A DNA stretch of 64,000 nucleotides, from positions 62,001-126,000 of the forward strand of contig JAATWA010000004.1 of assembly GCA_013361095.1 (NCBI GenBank), written 5' to 3'. The notes below the pieces were generated by a model, which was not told the origin of the DNA, ran no database searches, and saw nothing but the letters and a program-made list of their open reading frames with translations. Source of the stretch: Pseudanabaena biceps. GTDB taxonomy: Bacteria; Cyanobacteriota; Cyanobacteriia; Pseudanabaenales; Pseudanabaenaceae. Both the position numbers and the translations under genes were made by a program. Shown here piece by piece: positions 51,589 through 61,481 of the stretch; the first letter of the stretch is position 1, and each line of letters begins with the position of its first letter.

Positions 51589-53321
51589 GGGCTTGCTGAA
51601 AAAGCAAGAAAAGCATACAAGCAATGATTTTCAATCTTATTGAAAACTGATAAAATGCAAGGAAAAGCAGCAAAAGCAAGTAAAACCCTTGCACAAATAA
51701 AATTTCATGTACCGACAATCCCCCACAGGACAGCTATCATTCGAGAATTTCTACTTACCATTTGGCGGGAAACTGACAGGGAAAAATCGATGGGTAAGAT
51801 TAGCGGAACTAGTACCGTGGGAACAATTTGAGAGTGAATATGCAGAACAATTTAGTGCAGGACAAGGAGCGCCAGCAAAGCCATTTAGGATGGCACGGGC
51901 ACTGATAATCAAAGAGAAATTAGGGACAAGCGACGAAGAGACAGTGGAACAGATCCGCGAGAATCCATATTTACAATACTTCCTAGGCTTATCAGAGTAC
52001 AGAGACATAGCACCATTCGAAGCAAGCATGATGGTACATTTCCGCAAACGATTAAACCTAGAGATCGTGGGCAGAATCAACGAACGGATTGTGAAGCTTC
52101 CCAAGGAATCAGGACAAAAAGAGATAGAAGAAAAGAAGGACAAGAAGGAAGATAAGAAAGAGAAAGAAGAGAACTTAGAAGAAAAGAATGTAGAAAAGGA
52201 ACAGAAAGAAACAGAACCAGCAAACCAAGGAAAATTGCTGCTAGATGCAACAGTCGCACCATCTGACATCCGTTATCCCACTGACATTAAACTGTTGAAC
52301 GAAGCAAGGGAACAAACGGAAATTGTGATTGATGCTCTTTACCAACAAGTGAAAGAACAATTACCGAAGAAACCACGCACCTATCGTCGTGAAGCAAGGA
52401 CAGCTTATCTACAAATTGCCAAACAACGCAAACCCAATCGTAAAAAGATTCGCAAAGCATTGCGCCAACAGTTGGGATATGTGCGTCGCAATCTTGCCCA
52501 TATTGATACTCTAATTGCCGCAGGGGCAAAGCTATCGGAATTGAAGAAAAATCTCTATCGGAACTTGCTGGTTGTCAGTGAAGTATATCGGCAACAACAA
52601 TTGATGTACGAGCAAGGTTGTCATCGTATAGACGACCGTATCGTCAGTATTGCTCAACCTCATGTACGTCCGATTGTCAGAGGTAAGTCAGGAACACCTG
52701 TGGAGTTTGGTGCTAAATTATCAGTTAGTTGTGTGGATGGTCATGCATTTCTCGACCATCTCAGTTGGAATAACTTCAATGAATCGGGGGATTTGCCGCA
52801 TCAAGTAGAATTGTTTAAATCTCGCTTTGGACATTATCCCGAAGCGGTTTACGTTGACCAGATTTACCGCACACGCAGCAATCGCGCCTATTGTCGAAAT
52901 CTGGGTATTCGGATTACGGCTCCGCCTTTGGGCAGACCTGTACCCGATGATTTGGTGGCTATTCGCAAGCAAACGCTCGAAGATGCTAAGGTTCGCAATC
53001 AAATTGAAGGTAAGTTTGGACAAGCTAAACGACGGTTCAGTTTAAATCGCGTCATGACCAAGTTGGCAAATACTTCGGAAACGGCGATCGCTATCATCTT
53101 TTTGGTAATGAATCTAGAGGTGCTGCTCAAGCAGCTTGCTTTTTTATTTTTTTCTTGGTTTATGTTGGGCAGACAATGCTTTTTTCTGACCTTTGACAAG
53201 GTGGGCTTTATCTTTTCTGCTATCTCTTGCCAATCTTGGCAATTTCCTGTCTTGACTGCTAGGAAGTCTGCTTTTTCTCATTACCTTATACCTGCCACCT
53301 AATTGCTTTTTCAGCAAGCCC
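51589..53321. mobile_element. IS1182-type insertion sequence
   Basis: 1733 bp. Inverted ends GGGCTTGCTGAAAAAGCAA at 51589 and its complement ending at 53321. The 6-bp duplicate TATTTA lies at 51583-51588 and 53322-53327. Confidence 0.9.
51707..53302 (+). CDS. IS1182-family transposase
   Basis: 531 residues. An N-terminal domain (FENFYLPFGGKLTGKNRWVR; FRMARALIIKEKLGTSDEET) is followed by a Lys/Glu-rich linker (residues about 140-170). The DDE core has LLLDATVAPSDIRYPTDIKL (Asp), PEAVYVDQIYRTRSNRAYC (Asp) and RNQIEGKFGQAKRRFSLNRV (Glu). The C-terminal 50 residues are hydrophobic and look like read-through toward the right end. The copy appears intact. Confidence 0.9.
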   Translation: MYRQSPTGQLSFENFYLPFGGKLTGKNRWVRLAELVPWEQFESEYAEQFSAGQGAPAKPFRMARALIIKEKLGTSDEETVEQIRENPYLQYFLGLSEYRDIAPFEASMMVHFRKRLNLEIVGRINERIVKLPKESGQKEIEEKKDKKEDKKEKEENLEEKNVEKEQKETEPANQGKLLLDATVAPSDIRYPTDIKLLNEAREQTEIVIDALYQQVKEQLPKKPRTYRREARTAYLQIAKQRKPNRKKIRKALRQQLGYVRRNLAHIDTLIAAGAKLSELKKNLYRNLLVVSEVYRQQQLMYEQGCHRIDDRIVSIAQPHVRPIVRGKSGTPVEFGAKLSVSCVDGHAFLDHLSWNNFNESGDLPHQVELFKSRFGHYPEAVYVDQIYRTRSNRAYCRNLGIRITAPPLGRPVPDDLVAIRKQTLEDAKVRNQIEGKFGQAKRRFSLNRVMTKLANTSETAIAIIFLVMNLEVLLKQLAFLFFSWFMLGRQCFFLTFDKVGFIFSAISCQSWQFPVLTARKSAFSHYLIPAT

Positions 53322-53335
53322 TATTTAGACTGGTA

Positions 53336-53441
53336 TATAGCAGTTCCTACACTAATGAGGTACAAGCGAGTAGCTTAAATCCTATTTTAGTATAAGTTTC
53401 AATGAGATTAGGTGTACCTCGCTAGACCCCAACTTGCTATA
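53336..53441. repeat. MITE-like palindromic element
   Basis: The left end TATAGCAGTTCCTACACTAA followed by TGAGGTACA and the complement of the right end, TATAGCAAGTTGGGGTCTAG followed by CGAGGTACA, align with few gaps over about 29 bases. The TATAGCA ends resemble the ends of the IS630 element at 32744, suggesting a small non-autonomous relative. Confidence 0.5.
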
Positions 53442-53485
53442 GTTTTATTTCTAACTACATCTAAATTACAGTAGAGATCATCTAA

Positions 53486-53686
53486 ATGAGAGCAGTGAAA
53501 GTTAATGATACGGTTGATCGCCAAGCGCATTTATTACTGGATCAACTTATTGATGTGGATATGTATGGTGCAGTACGAGTGATTGTGCTATTTTCAGAAC
53601 CAATTGAAGAGGTCAAGGCGATTTTGGAAAGAGCTTTTCAGCAAGACTTAAGATTAATGTTCAACAAAAATGTCCAGACCGCCTAA
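53486..53686 (+). CDS. small conserved-looking hypothetical protein
   Basis: 66 residues (MRAVKVNDTVDRQAHLLLDQ...), soluble, with predicted helix-strand-helix pattern (YGAVRVIVLFSE; EEVKAILERAFQQDL). Its end overlaps the DUF202 start by 17 bases, which supports it being a real, translationally coupled gene. No function is recognised. Confidence 0.55.
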   Translation: MRAVKVNDTVDRQAHLLLDQLIDVDMYGAVRVIVLFSEPIEEVKAILERAFQQDLRLMFNKNVQTA

Positions 53687-54044
53687 AATTGACCGTCAGC
53701 GCGAACATCAAGCCAACGAACGAACTTTTCTAGCTTGGCTACGCACTTCTATTTCCCTAATTGGATTTGGATTTGCGATCGCCCGATTTGGTATTTTGGT
53801 TAGGCAATTAGAGATTACAGTCACTCCGAAAATACCCCGCCGACATTTCTTTGTTAACTCTGAAAATCTTGGCATAGCATTGGTTGTATTTGGCATTGTG
53901 GTAATTGCAGCCGCATTGTGGAGCCACAATCACAGTTACTGGCAGATTGAACGTGGTGACTATCGACCTAATCGCTTAATGATTTGGATAACCACAGTAG
54001 TGGTAATAGTTTTAGGAATTCTAAGCTTGGCATTCATGCTGTAG
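53670..54044 (+). CDS. DUF202-family membrane protein
   Basis: 124 residues. The family motif EHQANERTFLAWLRTSISLI is followed by three hydrophobic segments (GFGFAIARFGIL; LGIALVVFGIVVIAAALW; MIWITTVVVIVLGILSLAF). DUF202 (YidH-type) proteins are small inner-membrane proteins of unknown function. A truncated IS982 element abuts the stop. Confidence 0.88.
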   Translation: MSRPPKIDRQREHQANERTFLAWLRTSISLIGFGFAIARFGILVRQLEITVTPKIPRRHFFVNSENLGIALVVFGIVVIAAALWSHNHSYWQIERGDYRPNRLMIWITTVVVIVLGILSLAFML

Positions 54045-54816
54045 ACAGATATGACAATATTAAGAAGGAATTGGAGATAAACAGCTACAGGTCTTTTAGA
54101 ATTTTGCTTACGCATAGCCAAAAGTTTAATGTTTTTCGCCTCCAGCAGCCAGTCTTCAATCTCATAGTCGTTGTAAGCTTTATCTGCATAGACAGTGCTA
54201 CCTTCAGATAAAGCAAAATAGAAGACTCTCAAAGCCCCAATATTAGCAAATGAACCCGAAGTTAGAAAAAACTCTACGGGTTTTCCTGTCTCCCGTAATC
54301 ATCAAATGAATCTTGACACGGTAAAAATATCGTTTCTTACTGACTTGATATCCTCGGTATACATCATCGAAATCATAGAGCTTTGACTTTGAGATACGGA
54401 GATTGTCACAGACTGGTAACGGGAAGCTATCAATACTGTAAATAGATGCAATGTTTAGCTGTTTCCATACCTGTCCCAACGTTTCAAATACTGTCAACAG
54501 CATTGCTTCAGTTCTATGTAATCTGCGATTGAAACGACTACGACTGAGCATCTTCGGAATATACTTTGGCTCTGACATGGCTTTTCTCGCTTTCTCAAAG
54601 TTGCCGCAGTAGTACAGCATTGCAACTATCGCTGTTGTCATAACTTCGCCATCACTCATCTGCTGTTGTTCATCACCCCGATGATTCATTGATTTGAGGA
54701 TGTCATCACATAGGCAATAAATCGCTATAATTTCATCAGTCATTTTTATGACTGCTACTTGTCTTTTGACTTTTGTAGCAGTTTTTTTGCTTTATCCCTT
54801 AGGTCGTAACTTGGGT
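54045..54816 (-). mobile_element. IS982-family element, frameshifted and truncated
   Basis: The minus-strand ATG at 54743 starts MTDEIIAIYCLCDDILKSMN. The IS982 pattern includes SRSRFNRRLHRTEAMLLTVF, YSIDSFPLPVCDNLRI (Asp) and YFYRVKIHLMITGDRKT. That frame stops at 54243. The next frame continues ALSEGSTVYADKAYNDYEIE (second Asp) and KLLAMRKQNSKRPVA to about 54065, and the C-terminus with the Glu is missing. The right end GTCGTAACTTGGGT (54803-54816) looks like the IS terminus. No left end remains. Confidence 0.85.
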
Positions 54817-54875
54817 TAGATTAAACAACTTAGATCTCCCATTTCACCTTGTTAGAAGCATTCATAACGAACCTT

Positions 54876-56231
54876 CTAGTTACTACTATTTTGGAAGACT
54901 AAAAATCTAAGACTAATAAAAATCAATGCTCCTAAAATTTGTAAGGCAGCAATAGGGATACCATATTTAGCGAATTTACTAAAAGAAATTGGTTTGCCAT
55001 GAATTTCAGAAATCCCTGCGCCAACGATATTTGCAGAGGCTCCTACAATAGTTGCATTACCACCTAAAGTTGCCCCAAACATCATGGCGTAGAAAAGCGG
55101 TAAAACCTCAGCGGGAAGTTGTCTGTCAAAGCCTGGAATCAGAATCAAGGGTGGCGCTAGATCGACATTTACAAGATATTCCTTCATCATCGGAACCATT
55201 GCGACCACAAGGGGAATATTTGGAATAACAGTAGAAATTAGAGCTACGGATATCAAAACAACTATTGTTCCCAGCGCAATATTTGTTCCTAATGCTGATG
55301 CCAATAAATTAGAAGCTTGAGTAATTAAACCTGTTTCTTGTAATCCTCCAATCAAAACGAAAGTTGACATAAAAAACAGCAAGGTACTCCAATCGACATC
55401 TTTTAAAACCTTGTTAATGGGATCAATACCGTTATGGTGAGAAAGAAATAGCGATAAACCTGCACCCATTAGGGCAACTGCCCCAGGGGAGATTGGCGAT
55501 GGCAAGGATTCGCCAATCACGAATAAAACTAAAACAAATACAGAAATTACGCCGCCGATAATTAACGTCCTAGGATGATTAATCATAGGTATTTCAATCT
55601 GATCGCTAATTTCTATATTCTTTCGCCAGATTGTGCCAAACAAAAATGGCAAAGTACATACAATTATGGCAATAGAGATAAATCCGCCAAAACTTAATCG
55701 GGTAAGGTAGTCAGCAAAACTAAGATTGATACCATTGCCGACAATAAATGTTGCAGGATCACCCACCAGTGTTAAGAGTCCTGCACTATTCGATACCATT
55801 ACCATCAAAATTATTAATGGAACAAAATTTACGCCTATAATTTTTGCCAAGGGTGGAATCATCGGAGCCAAGAGCATTACGGTTGTGGCATTCGGGAGTA
55901 CTGCACATACAAGCGAGGTAATCCCCACGATCGCTAGTAGTAGCCGACTACCTTTACCTTTAGCAAGCATCACCATCTGCACAGCTAAGTAATCAAATAC
56001 TTTTGTCGGTTCAAATGCTCGCACCATAACCATTACGCCAAATAGCAAACTGATAGTGGCATAACTTTTACTGATATACCTTGTTGCCTCTTCTAAGCTC
56101 AGGATTCTAGCAGCGACTAGTAATAGCGCTCCCAAAAAAGCGGCGATCGTTAAATGGACTCTCTCAGTAACAATTAGAATAATTACTACTACAAAGGTCA
56201 CTCCTGTAAAAATAGCTTGCCAATTGTCCAT
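54876..56231 (-). CDS. ArsB/NhaD-type ion transporter (IT superfamily)
   Basis: 451 residues with 11-12 hydrophobic segments. Family features: VTERVHLTIAAFLGALLLVA at the start, VLPNATTVMLLAPMIPPLAK, SNSAGLLTLVGDPATFIVGN (the first hairpin/N-x-G-D-P motif), and in the second half STVIPNIPLVVAMVPMMKEY and GATLGGNATIVGASANIVGA. Relatives are ArsB, NhaD and the P protein; substrate (Na+/H+ exchange, arsenite or an organic anion) cannot be chosen from sequence. No arsenic genes are nearby. The gene is intact, between a dead IS982 and a broken ABC gene. Confidence 0.87.
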   Translation of the reverse strand: MDNWQAIFTGVTFVVVIILIVTERVHLTIAAFLGALLLVAARILSLEEATRYISKSYATISLLFGVMVMVRAFEPTKVFDYLAVQMVMLAKGKGSRLLLAIVGITSLVCAVLPNATTVMLLAPMIPPLAKIIGVNFVPLIILMVMVSNSAGLLTLVGDPATFIVGNGINLSFADYLTRLSFGGFISIAIIVCTLPFLFGTIWRKNIEISDQIEIPMINHPRTLIIGGVISVFVLVLFVIGESLPSPISPGAVALMGAGLSLFLSHHNGIDPINKVLKDVDWSTLLFFMSTFVLIGGLQETGLITQASNLLASALGTNIALGTIVVLISVALISTVIPNIPLVVAMVPMMKEYLVNVDLAPPLILIPGFDRQLPAEVLPLFYAMMFGATLGGNATIVGASANIVGAGISEIHGKPISFSKFAKYGIPIAALQILGALIFISLRFLVFQNSSN

Positions 56232-56419
56232 GAGTAATAATTTTGATTATTGTTATTGAATTGAAGTAGAACTTAGCCTTGAGAGCAATGTAGTTGAGAT
56301 TACACTTTGATAAGAAGGAACTCTAGCTTAACAAATGCAAAAAAGCAAGAAAAGATGTGATTTTCCTGAATATGTGTGATGCTAGTAGGCGACCTAGTTG
56401 AAGTCAGAATGGATTATGT

Positions 56420-56872
56420 TGATGTTAGTTTCGGATTGCCTGTAGCTATGCCGAAATGGTAAATCTCACTGCTGCGGCAAATAAATATCCTGATGAACTA
56501 TCAGGAGGAATGAAACAGCGGGTAGGAATCGCAAGAGCCTTATCGATTCGACCCAAGGTATTATTAATGGATGAGCCATTTGGGGCATTAGATGCTTTAA
56601 CTCGCTATAAACTTCAACAGCAAGTACTAAAAATTTGGGAAGCTCATCGTCTATCGGTAATGATGATTACCCATGATGTTGATGAAGCGATTTTTATGTC
56701 TGATCGTATTGTGATGATGACCAATAGCCCTGCTGCTCATATTGGTGAAGATTTTCATGTTCCCTTTCCTCACCCAAGGGATCGGGCGGCTATTCGCAAT
56801 ACATCAGAGTATTTTGAACTGAGGAACCACATCTTAAATTTCCTAGATCAATACTCCACCTACGATGAGTAG
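56420..56872 (+). pseudogene. NrtD/CmpD-like ABC ATPase, C-terminal fragment
   Basis: From ATG 56456 the frame has DELSGGMKQRVGIARALSIR (signature), VLLMDEPFGALDALTRYKLQ (Walker B and D-loop), MMITHDVDEAIFMSDRIVMM (H-loop) and NSPAAHIGEDFHVPFPHPRD. This is very close in style to the nitrate or bicarbonate transporter ATPases NrtD/CmpD. Walker A and the first about 110 residues are missing, so it is dead. No permease or binding protein is nearby. Confidence 0.85.
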
Positions 56873-56889
56873 AATTTTAATTATGCACA

Positions 56890-57654
56890 ATGGACGATAT
56901 AAATATCCACTCATTCCAGCTTTATCAAGCTTTCAAGCAAATGACTATGCGCTTACATTCCTCCCTAATTTCTTGGCGATCGCATTCATTTTGGATGATT
57001 GTGGGTCTATTTGGGTTAGTGATTGTTTTGGAATTTTCCACACCCCCAGATTATGTGATGGGCTATCTCTACATCAGTCCGATCCTGATCGCTAATTCGC
57101 AATTGAGTCGTACAAGCACTTTTCTGTTCGCACTTGCTTCGGTGTTTTTGACGATTATCAATATCTGGATTCCTAATTTTGAAACGATTCAAGCTTCTAT
57201 GGTCGTCAATCGCTTGGTGACTATCTTGGCTCTAGTTGTGACCGCAATCCTGTGCGATCGCAATCGGCAAACACAGCAGATTTTGGTGCAGCAACAGGTA
57301 AAACTACAAGCCCAAGAGCAAATCATGAATGTACGCGAAGACTTTGCTTCTACGTTAGCCCATGATTTAAAAACTCCGTTACTTGGTGCGATCGAAACTC
57401 TGCAAGCTTTTGATCGCCAACAATTTGGAACTATTGATGCTAAGCAAAAAGCTGTAGTAAACACAATGATCCGTAGTCATCAGAATAGTTTGCAATTAGT
57501 GGAAACTCTCCTTGATGTCTATCGTAATGAAACGGAAGGCTTGCAATTACAATTAGAACCAATTAATTTAGTGATTCTGGCGGAAGATGTGGCAACCTCG
57601 CTGTTGATTTTATCTACTAGCCGCCGTGTTCACCTAAACCTAAATTATTATTAA
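56890..57654 (+). pseudogene. sensor histidine kinase, truncated by an IS21 element
   Basis: 254 codons. Three or four membrane segments in the first 125 residues (FWMIVGLFGLVIVLEFS; STFLFALASVFLTIINIWI; LVTILALVVTAILC) are followed by a short coiled coil and the HisKA motif EDFASTLAHDLKTPLLGAIE (phospho-accepting His). It reads through the beginning of the ATPase domain (SRRVHLNLNYY) and stops two bases before the IS21 left end. All ATP-binding boxes (N, G1, G2) are absent. The true start may be ATG 56941 (MTMRLHSSL). Confidence 0.82.
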
Positions 57655-57799
57655 ATGTCAAGGGTTTTGTCGTGACGCGACAGAATAAAGTCGGTTAGTT
57701 GACGCGAAAGAGGAGTTCAGATCGCAAACATAAATTCGCGCCAAGAACTGATCGCAACGACAAGTAAAGATCGCTGAGACAGAATCACAAAAAAGAAAG

Positions 57800-58621
57800 T
57801 CAAGTTGAATGAGAGCGAGCAGTAGCAACCTGACGACGATAGCTATCAGACTTGATTTCGAGGATCACAGCGTGATGAACAAGTCTATCGACAGCCGCAA
57901 CCGTCATCATCGAGTCAGAGAAGATGGAATCCCATTGACTGAAAGGCTGATTAGCGGTAATGAGTAGACTTTTACGCTCATAGCGATAAGCAATCAACTC
58001 AAACAAGACAGAGGTTTCAGCTTCAGACTTTTTGACATAGCCCAAATCATCAAGAACAAGTAAGTCAAAACGATCAAGCTTCTTGAGCAATGCAGGGAGC
58101 TGTAGTTGCAACTTGGCGTATTGCAAATCTTGAACTAAAGCATTAGCCGCAAAGAACTTGGCACGCATACCCAACTCCACCATACGGCGAGCCAAACCAG
58201 CCGCCAGATGAGTTTTACCGACACCAGAAGGACCAAAAATCAGACAGTTACCAGCCCGTTCCAACCAAGCCGTGTCGTCAGCTAATTGCATCAGAGGAGC
58301 AGGATTAAATTGGGGACAATGGTCAAAGTCAAAGTTGGAAAAACTTTTTGCGGTGGGAAGTTGAGCCTCGGAGAGAGCTCGTCTCAGTCGGAGATCGTGG
58401 CGTTGAATCGATTCCAGCTCGCATAATGTTAATAAAAATCTGGAGTAAGACCATTGCTCCTGTAGCGCTTGGTGTTCTATAGATTCCCAGTGGGTGAGCA
58501 TATGGGACAGGCGGAGTTGCTTCAGATGCTGACTGAGATTCTGGTAAGGACTCAGGGCTATCGTGGCTGATGGAGCTAGATTCAAAGAGTTGGTCATAGC
58601 TTGCGAGAGCGTGTTGTTCAA
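57800..58621 (-). CDS. istB: IS21-family helper ATPase IstB
   Basis: 273 residues. The AAA+ core has NCLIFGPSGVGKTHLAAGLA (Walker A) and RFDLLVLDDLGYVKKSEAET (Walker B), then SLLITANQPFSQWDSIFSD and AAVDRLVHHAVILEI, typical of IstB. It assists target capture by IstA. The start overlaps the end of istA by 293 bases, unusually long, so an internal start nearer 58540 is possible. Confidence 0.9.
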   Translation of the reverse strand: MNNTLSQAMTNSLNLAPSATIALSPYQNLSQHLKQLRLSHMLTHWESIEHQALQEQWSYSRFLLTLCELESIQRHDLRLRRALSEAQLPTAKSFSNFDFDHCPQFNPAPLMQLADDTAWLERAGNCLIFGPSGVGKTHLAAGLARRMVELGMRAKFFAANALVQDLQYAKLQLQLPALLKKLDRFDLLVLDDLGYVKKSEAETSVLFELIAYRYERKSLLITANQPFSQWDSIFSDSMMTVAAVDRLVHHAVILEIKSDSYRRQVATARSHST

Positions 58622-60065
58622 TAGTTAGTGGAGGAAAACTTTGGGAGCAGTCCCGAACAAATTGTTGCTTAAGTCTTTTGAGACTTAGGGTTTGAGCGAT
58701 TAGTTCTTGTTCGAGATATTCAGCGATCGGTTCTTCCAAGTTCTGGGTAGCAGAAATATACAAGGCTTCCACTATCAATACAGCGGCTGTATCTAGGTCA
58801 AACTGAGTTTTTAATTTCACCCACAACTCCCGAAACTGAGTAGTGGGGAGTAAATCTTCCTGCCAAGTACAATAAATAAAGGCTCTGGGTTTGCGCCGTA
58901 AACCTTCAATCACATGTCTGTAGTTGATACAACGACCCCGCCGTTTATCTGTGTCTGTGACCCGCACACGGGGCAGCTCTACAACTTGATGATTACCCAA
59001 ATAGCCTAATATGCGGTCGTGATAAAGGCGTAATTCTAATTGACGACCAATCAGTCTAGATGGCACTGTATAAAGGACACAGCGGACTTCTACAGTGCTA
59101 TGGCGGCTGACACGAGCGGCGAGCATTTCATAGTCTGGGACACGGTATTTTGGTAGTGGTTGAAAATGTTTTTTCTCCTCTTCAAATTTTGCTTGGCATT
59201 GCTGATTTAATTTGGCGACGACGAATTCAATCAGTAATCGATATTCTTCCAGACTCCCGAAATCGTTGCTCCCTCTTAAATAGATCGCTTGTTCGATCCG
59301 ATTTTTAAGATGTCCATGGGGCGATTCAATAGAACCGTTCTCGTGAGCAATCCCAGTATTATTGCGAGTTGGCTGCAATCGATAATGGTCGCAAAGTTCG
59401 TCATACAAACGAGTTAAGGCTTTATTCCCTCCCAAATTCTTATAGGCTGCACTCAAACTATCGGTGCGATGTTGTTTTGGTACTCCACCACAGGCGGCTA
59501 GCGCGTTCTGTAGCCCCTCTGATAAGCCGATGAAACTCTCCCCTCCTCGAATGATCTGGGCATATTGCCAACCACTGTAGGCGAGGCGGTAATGGTATAA
59601 CAAATGTTCAAATGCTTCTCCAGCAATTGTTACCGTCATTCCTTTTAGCTCGGTAAAGTCTGAAAGACCCATCATCCCCGGTTCATGCCGTAACTCGAAC
59701 ATTACTTCTGGACTCGGACCATACAATGCTTTCCAAGTCTGCACCCGTCGCTGGATCGTGCGGAGTACATTTGGGTATTTACCAGGGTAGGTATCTTGTA
59801 GGTACTCGAACAAGGTCATCGGCTTCAGGCGAGGTTCTTTTCTGAGCATTGGCTCCAGTTCTTTTTCCCAGACCCCTCCTAAGGGATCTTTGCTGTTTTT
59901 TTCATCTACTTTTCCCCGATTCGGTTGGTGTTCTCCTGATTCGATTCGTTGACCCGTTCGTTCTGATATTTCGGCAATATATGCCGCTTTCGATTGGTTC
60001 AAGCCAATTTCTCTTGCTTTCATATAGGCTTTTCTCTGGTATATATGGATTGATTTTCTCGACAC
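58329..60065 (-). CDS. istA: IS21-family transposase IstA
   Basis: 578 residues. An HTH near the start (KAREIGLNQSKAAYIAEISE), then the DDE core: MMGLSDFTELKGMTVTIAGE (Asp), GGVPKQHRTDSLSAAYKNLG (Asp) and NTGIAHENGSIESPHGHLKN (Glu), then a C-terminal beta-barrel domain. ATG 60023 (MKAREIGLN) is a better start by family. The last 95 codons overlap istB. Confidence 0.9.
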   Translation of the reverse strand: MSRKSIHIYQRKAYMKAREIGLNQSKAAYIAEISERTGQRIESGEHQPNRGKVDEKNSKDPLGGVWEKELEPMLRKEPRLKPMTLFEYLQDTYPGKYPNVLRTIQRRVQTWKALYGPSPEVMFELRHEPGMMGLSDFTELKGMTVTIAGEAFEHLLYHYRLAYSGWQYAQIIRGGESFIGLSEGLQNALAACGGVPKQHRTDSLSAAYKNLGGNKALTRLYDELCDHYRLQPTRNNTGIAHENGSIESPHGHLKNRIEQAIYLRGSNDFGSLEEYRLLIEFVVAKLNQQCQAKFEEEKKHFQPLPKYRVPDYEMLAARVSRHSTVEVRCVLYTVPSRLIGRQLELRLYHDRILGYLGNHQVVELPRVRVTDTDKRRGRCINYRHVIEGLRRKPRAFIYCTWQEDLLPTTQFRELWVKLKTQFDLDTAAVLIVEALYISATQNLEEPIAEYLEQELIAQTLSLKRLKQQFVRDCSQSFPPLTIEQHALASYDQLFESSSISHDSPESLPESQSASEATPPVPYAHPLGIYRTPSATGAMVLLQIFINIMRAGIDSTPRSPTETSSLRGSTSHRKKFFQL

Positions 60066-60220
60066 TAGATTTTTCTCTTTACTTAGGGAGATTTTCTAGT
60101 GTCTTTTTTGGGTGGGGTTATGGCAAGCTCTTTTTTCCCTCCTTACCGATCTGTGTTCCCACTGCTTTTACCTGAGGTAATCCGACAATTGTGTCGTTTG
60201 ACCCGCCTATTCCATTGTCA

Positions 60221-61201
60221 CTTGATAGCAGCCTAACGTTTGTTAGATATGCCGATGATTTTGTTTGTCTTCATCCAGACAAAGAAGTAATAGATAAAGC
60301 TAAGGTCATTCTTCAAGAATGGCTCAAAGAAGTTGGGTTGGAAGTTAGTGATAGAAAGACTCGTGTGACTCATACCTCCAGTGGATTTGATTTCCTTGGA
60401 TTCAATATCCGTCAGTACAAGGTGGGCAAACACAAGAGTGGTAAATCTAGAAATGGAAACCGCTTAGGCTTCAAAACACTAATCATGCCATCTAAGGACA
60501 AGGCAAAGAAGCACTACGAGAAAATAGCGGATGTCATATCTAGCCATAGCTCAGCCCCACAAAAGGCATTAGTGTTAAGGCTGAATCCCATCATACGTGG
60601 ATGGGCTAATTACTACTCTACTGGAGTCAGTAAAGCCACTTTCGCCAAGTTAGATCATCTAATTTGGCAACGTATAACGAGATGGTGTAAGCGTCGTCAC
60701 CATAACAAATCGGCTAAATGGGTCAATGCTAAATACTTTAGGATTATCAATGGCAGAAGTTGGGTATTTAGTGATGGAATTTTCTCCCTCACATCCCATG
60801 CCGAAGTCCCCATTGTCAGACATACAAGGGTTAGAGGCAATAAATCTCCCTACGATGGGGATTTACCTTACTGGGCTGCTAGACTGGGGAAACATCCCCT
60901 GCTGCCAGTTTCAGTTTCTAAACTCCTCAAGTCTCAGAATAGCAAGTGTAATCACTGTGGATTAACTTTCAGAGATGGAGACGTTTGGGAGGTTGACCAC
61001 ATTATCCCTTGCTCCTTGGGCGGAGGTAATGGATACGCAAATCTTCATCTCCTTCATCGTCATTGCCATGATTCTAAAACTGCTTCTGATGGCAGTCTCC
61101 AACGTACCCATGATAATGGTCAAATCATTGAGGAGCCGAATGAAGCTAAAGTTTCAAGTTCGGTTCTGAAGACAAGTGGCTCTCGTGAGAGAGTCACTTA
61201 G
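60221..61201 (+). pseudogene. group II intron reverse transcriptase/maturase with HNH domain, 5'-truncated
   Basis: The frame begins within the IS21 end and gives TFVRYADDFVCLHPDKEV with the catalytic YADD box. GFDFLGFNIRQYKVG is RT motif 7 and LRLNPIIRGWANYYSTGVSK is the maturase X domain. The HNH nuclease follows (CNHCGLTFRDGDVWEVDHII; GNGYANLHLLHRHCHDSKTA). The N-terminal RT motifs 0-4 are gone. The stop at 61201 lies inside the ribozyme domain VI. Confidence 0.88.
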
Positions 61202-61205
61202 TTTA
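60221..61205 (+). mobile_element. group II intron, 3' part only
   Basis: The 5' ribozyme domains and the first half of the reverse transcriptase are missing, cut at the IS21 border. The RT/maturase-HNH C-terminus remains. After it, domain V can be drawn at 61134-61166: GAGCCGAA pairs with TTCGGTTC around a short hairpin. Domain VI is at 61171-61200, with stem GTGGCTCTC/GAGAGTCAC and a GTGA loop. The 3' intron border is near 61205. Confidence 0.8.
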
Positions 61206-61481
61206 ACTTTACTACGTGATCCCCACCTACACTTCGCCTTGGTGGTTACTTGGGTTGCTCTTGGTGCTGGGATTGAGAAAGATTAGCGAAAAGAACTTAC
61301 AAACTCGTTCAGCTGTAACAGATTCATAACCATAATTAATCTCATTTGTGATTTAATTACTTATTGACATCACTCCCAAAAGTTTTCTCTATGCACAAAC
61401 TAATTTTTTCTCCTTTGCATAACCTAAGCCCACTTTATTGAGTTAGAGCCAAATCAAAATTTTAGAGCTTCAATTTTACAA

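Larger units (their letters stand above)
57656..60220. mobile_element. IS21-family insertion sequence
   Basis: The left end TGTCAAGGGTTTTGTCG lies at 57656. The right end is placed at about 60220 from CCATTGTCA and from a subterminal repeat (GTCAAACGACACAATTGTCG on the minus strand versus TGACGCGACAGAATAAAGTC on the left). The right boundary is approximate. It separates the kinase fragment from the intron reverse-transcriptase fragment and contains istA and istB. Confidence 0.75.

Noticed and set aside
54045..54232. A separate small minus-strand gene after DUF202
   Set aside because: ALSEGSTVYADKAYNDYEIE is the continuation of the frameshifted IS982 transposase.
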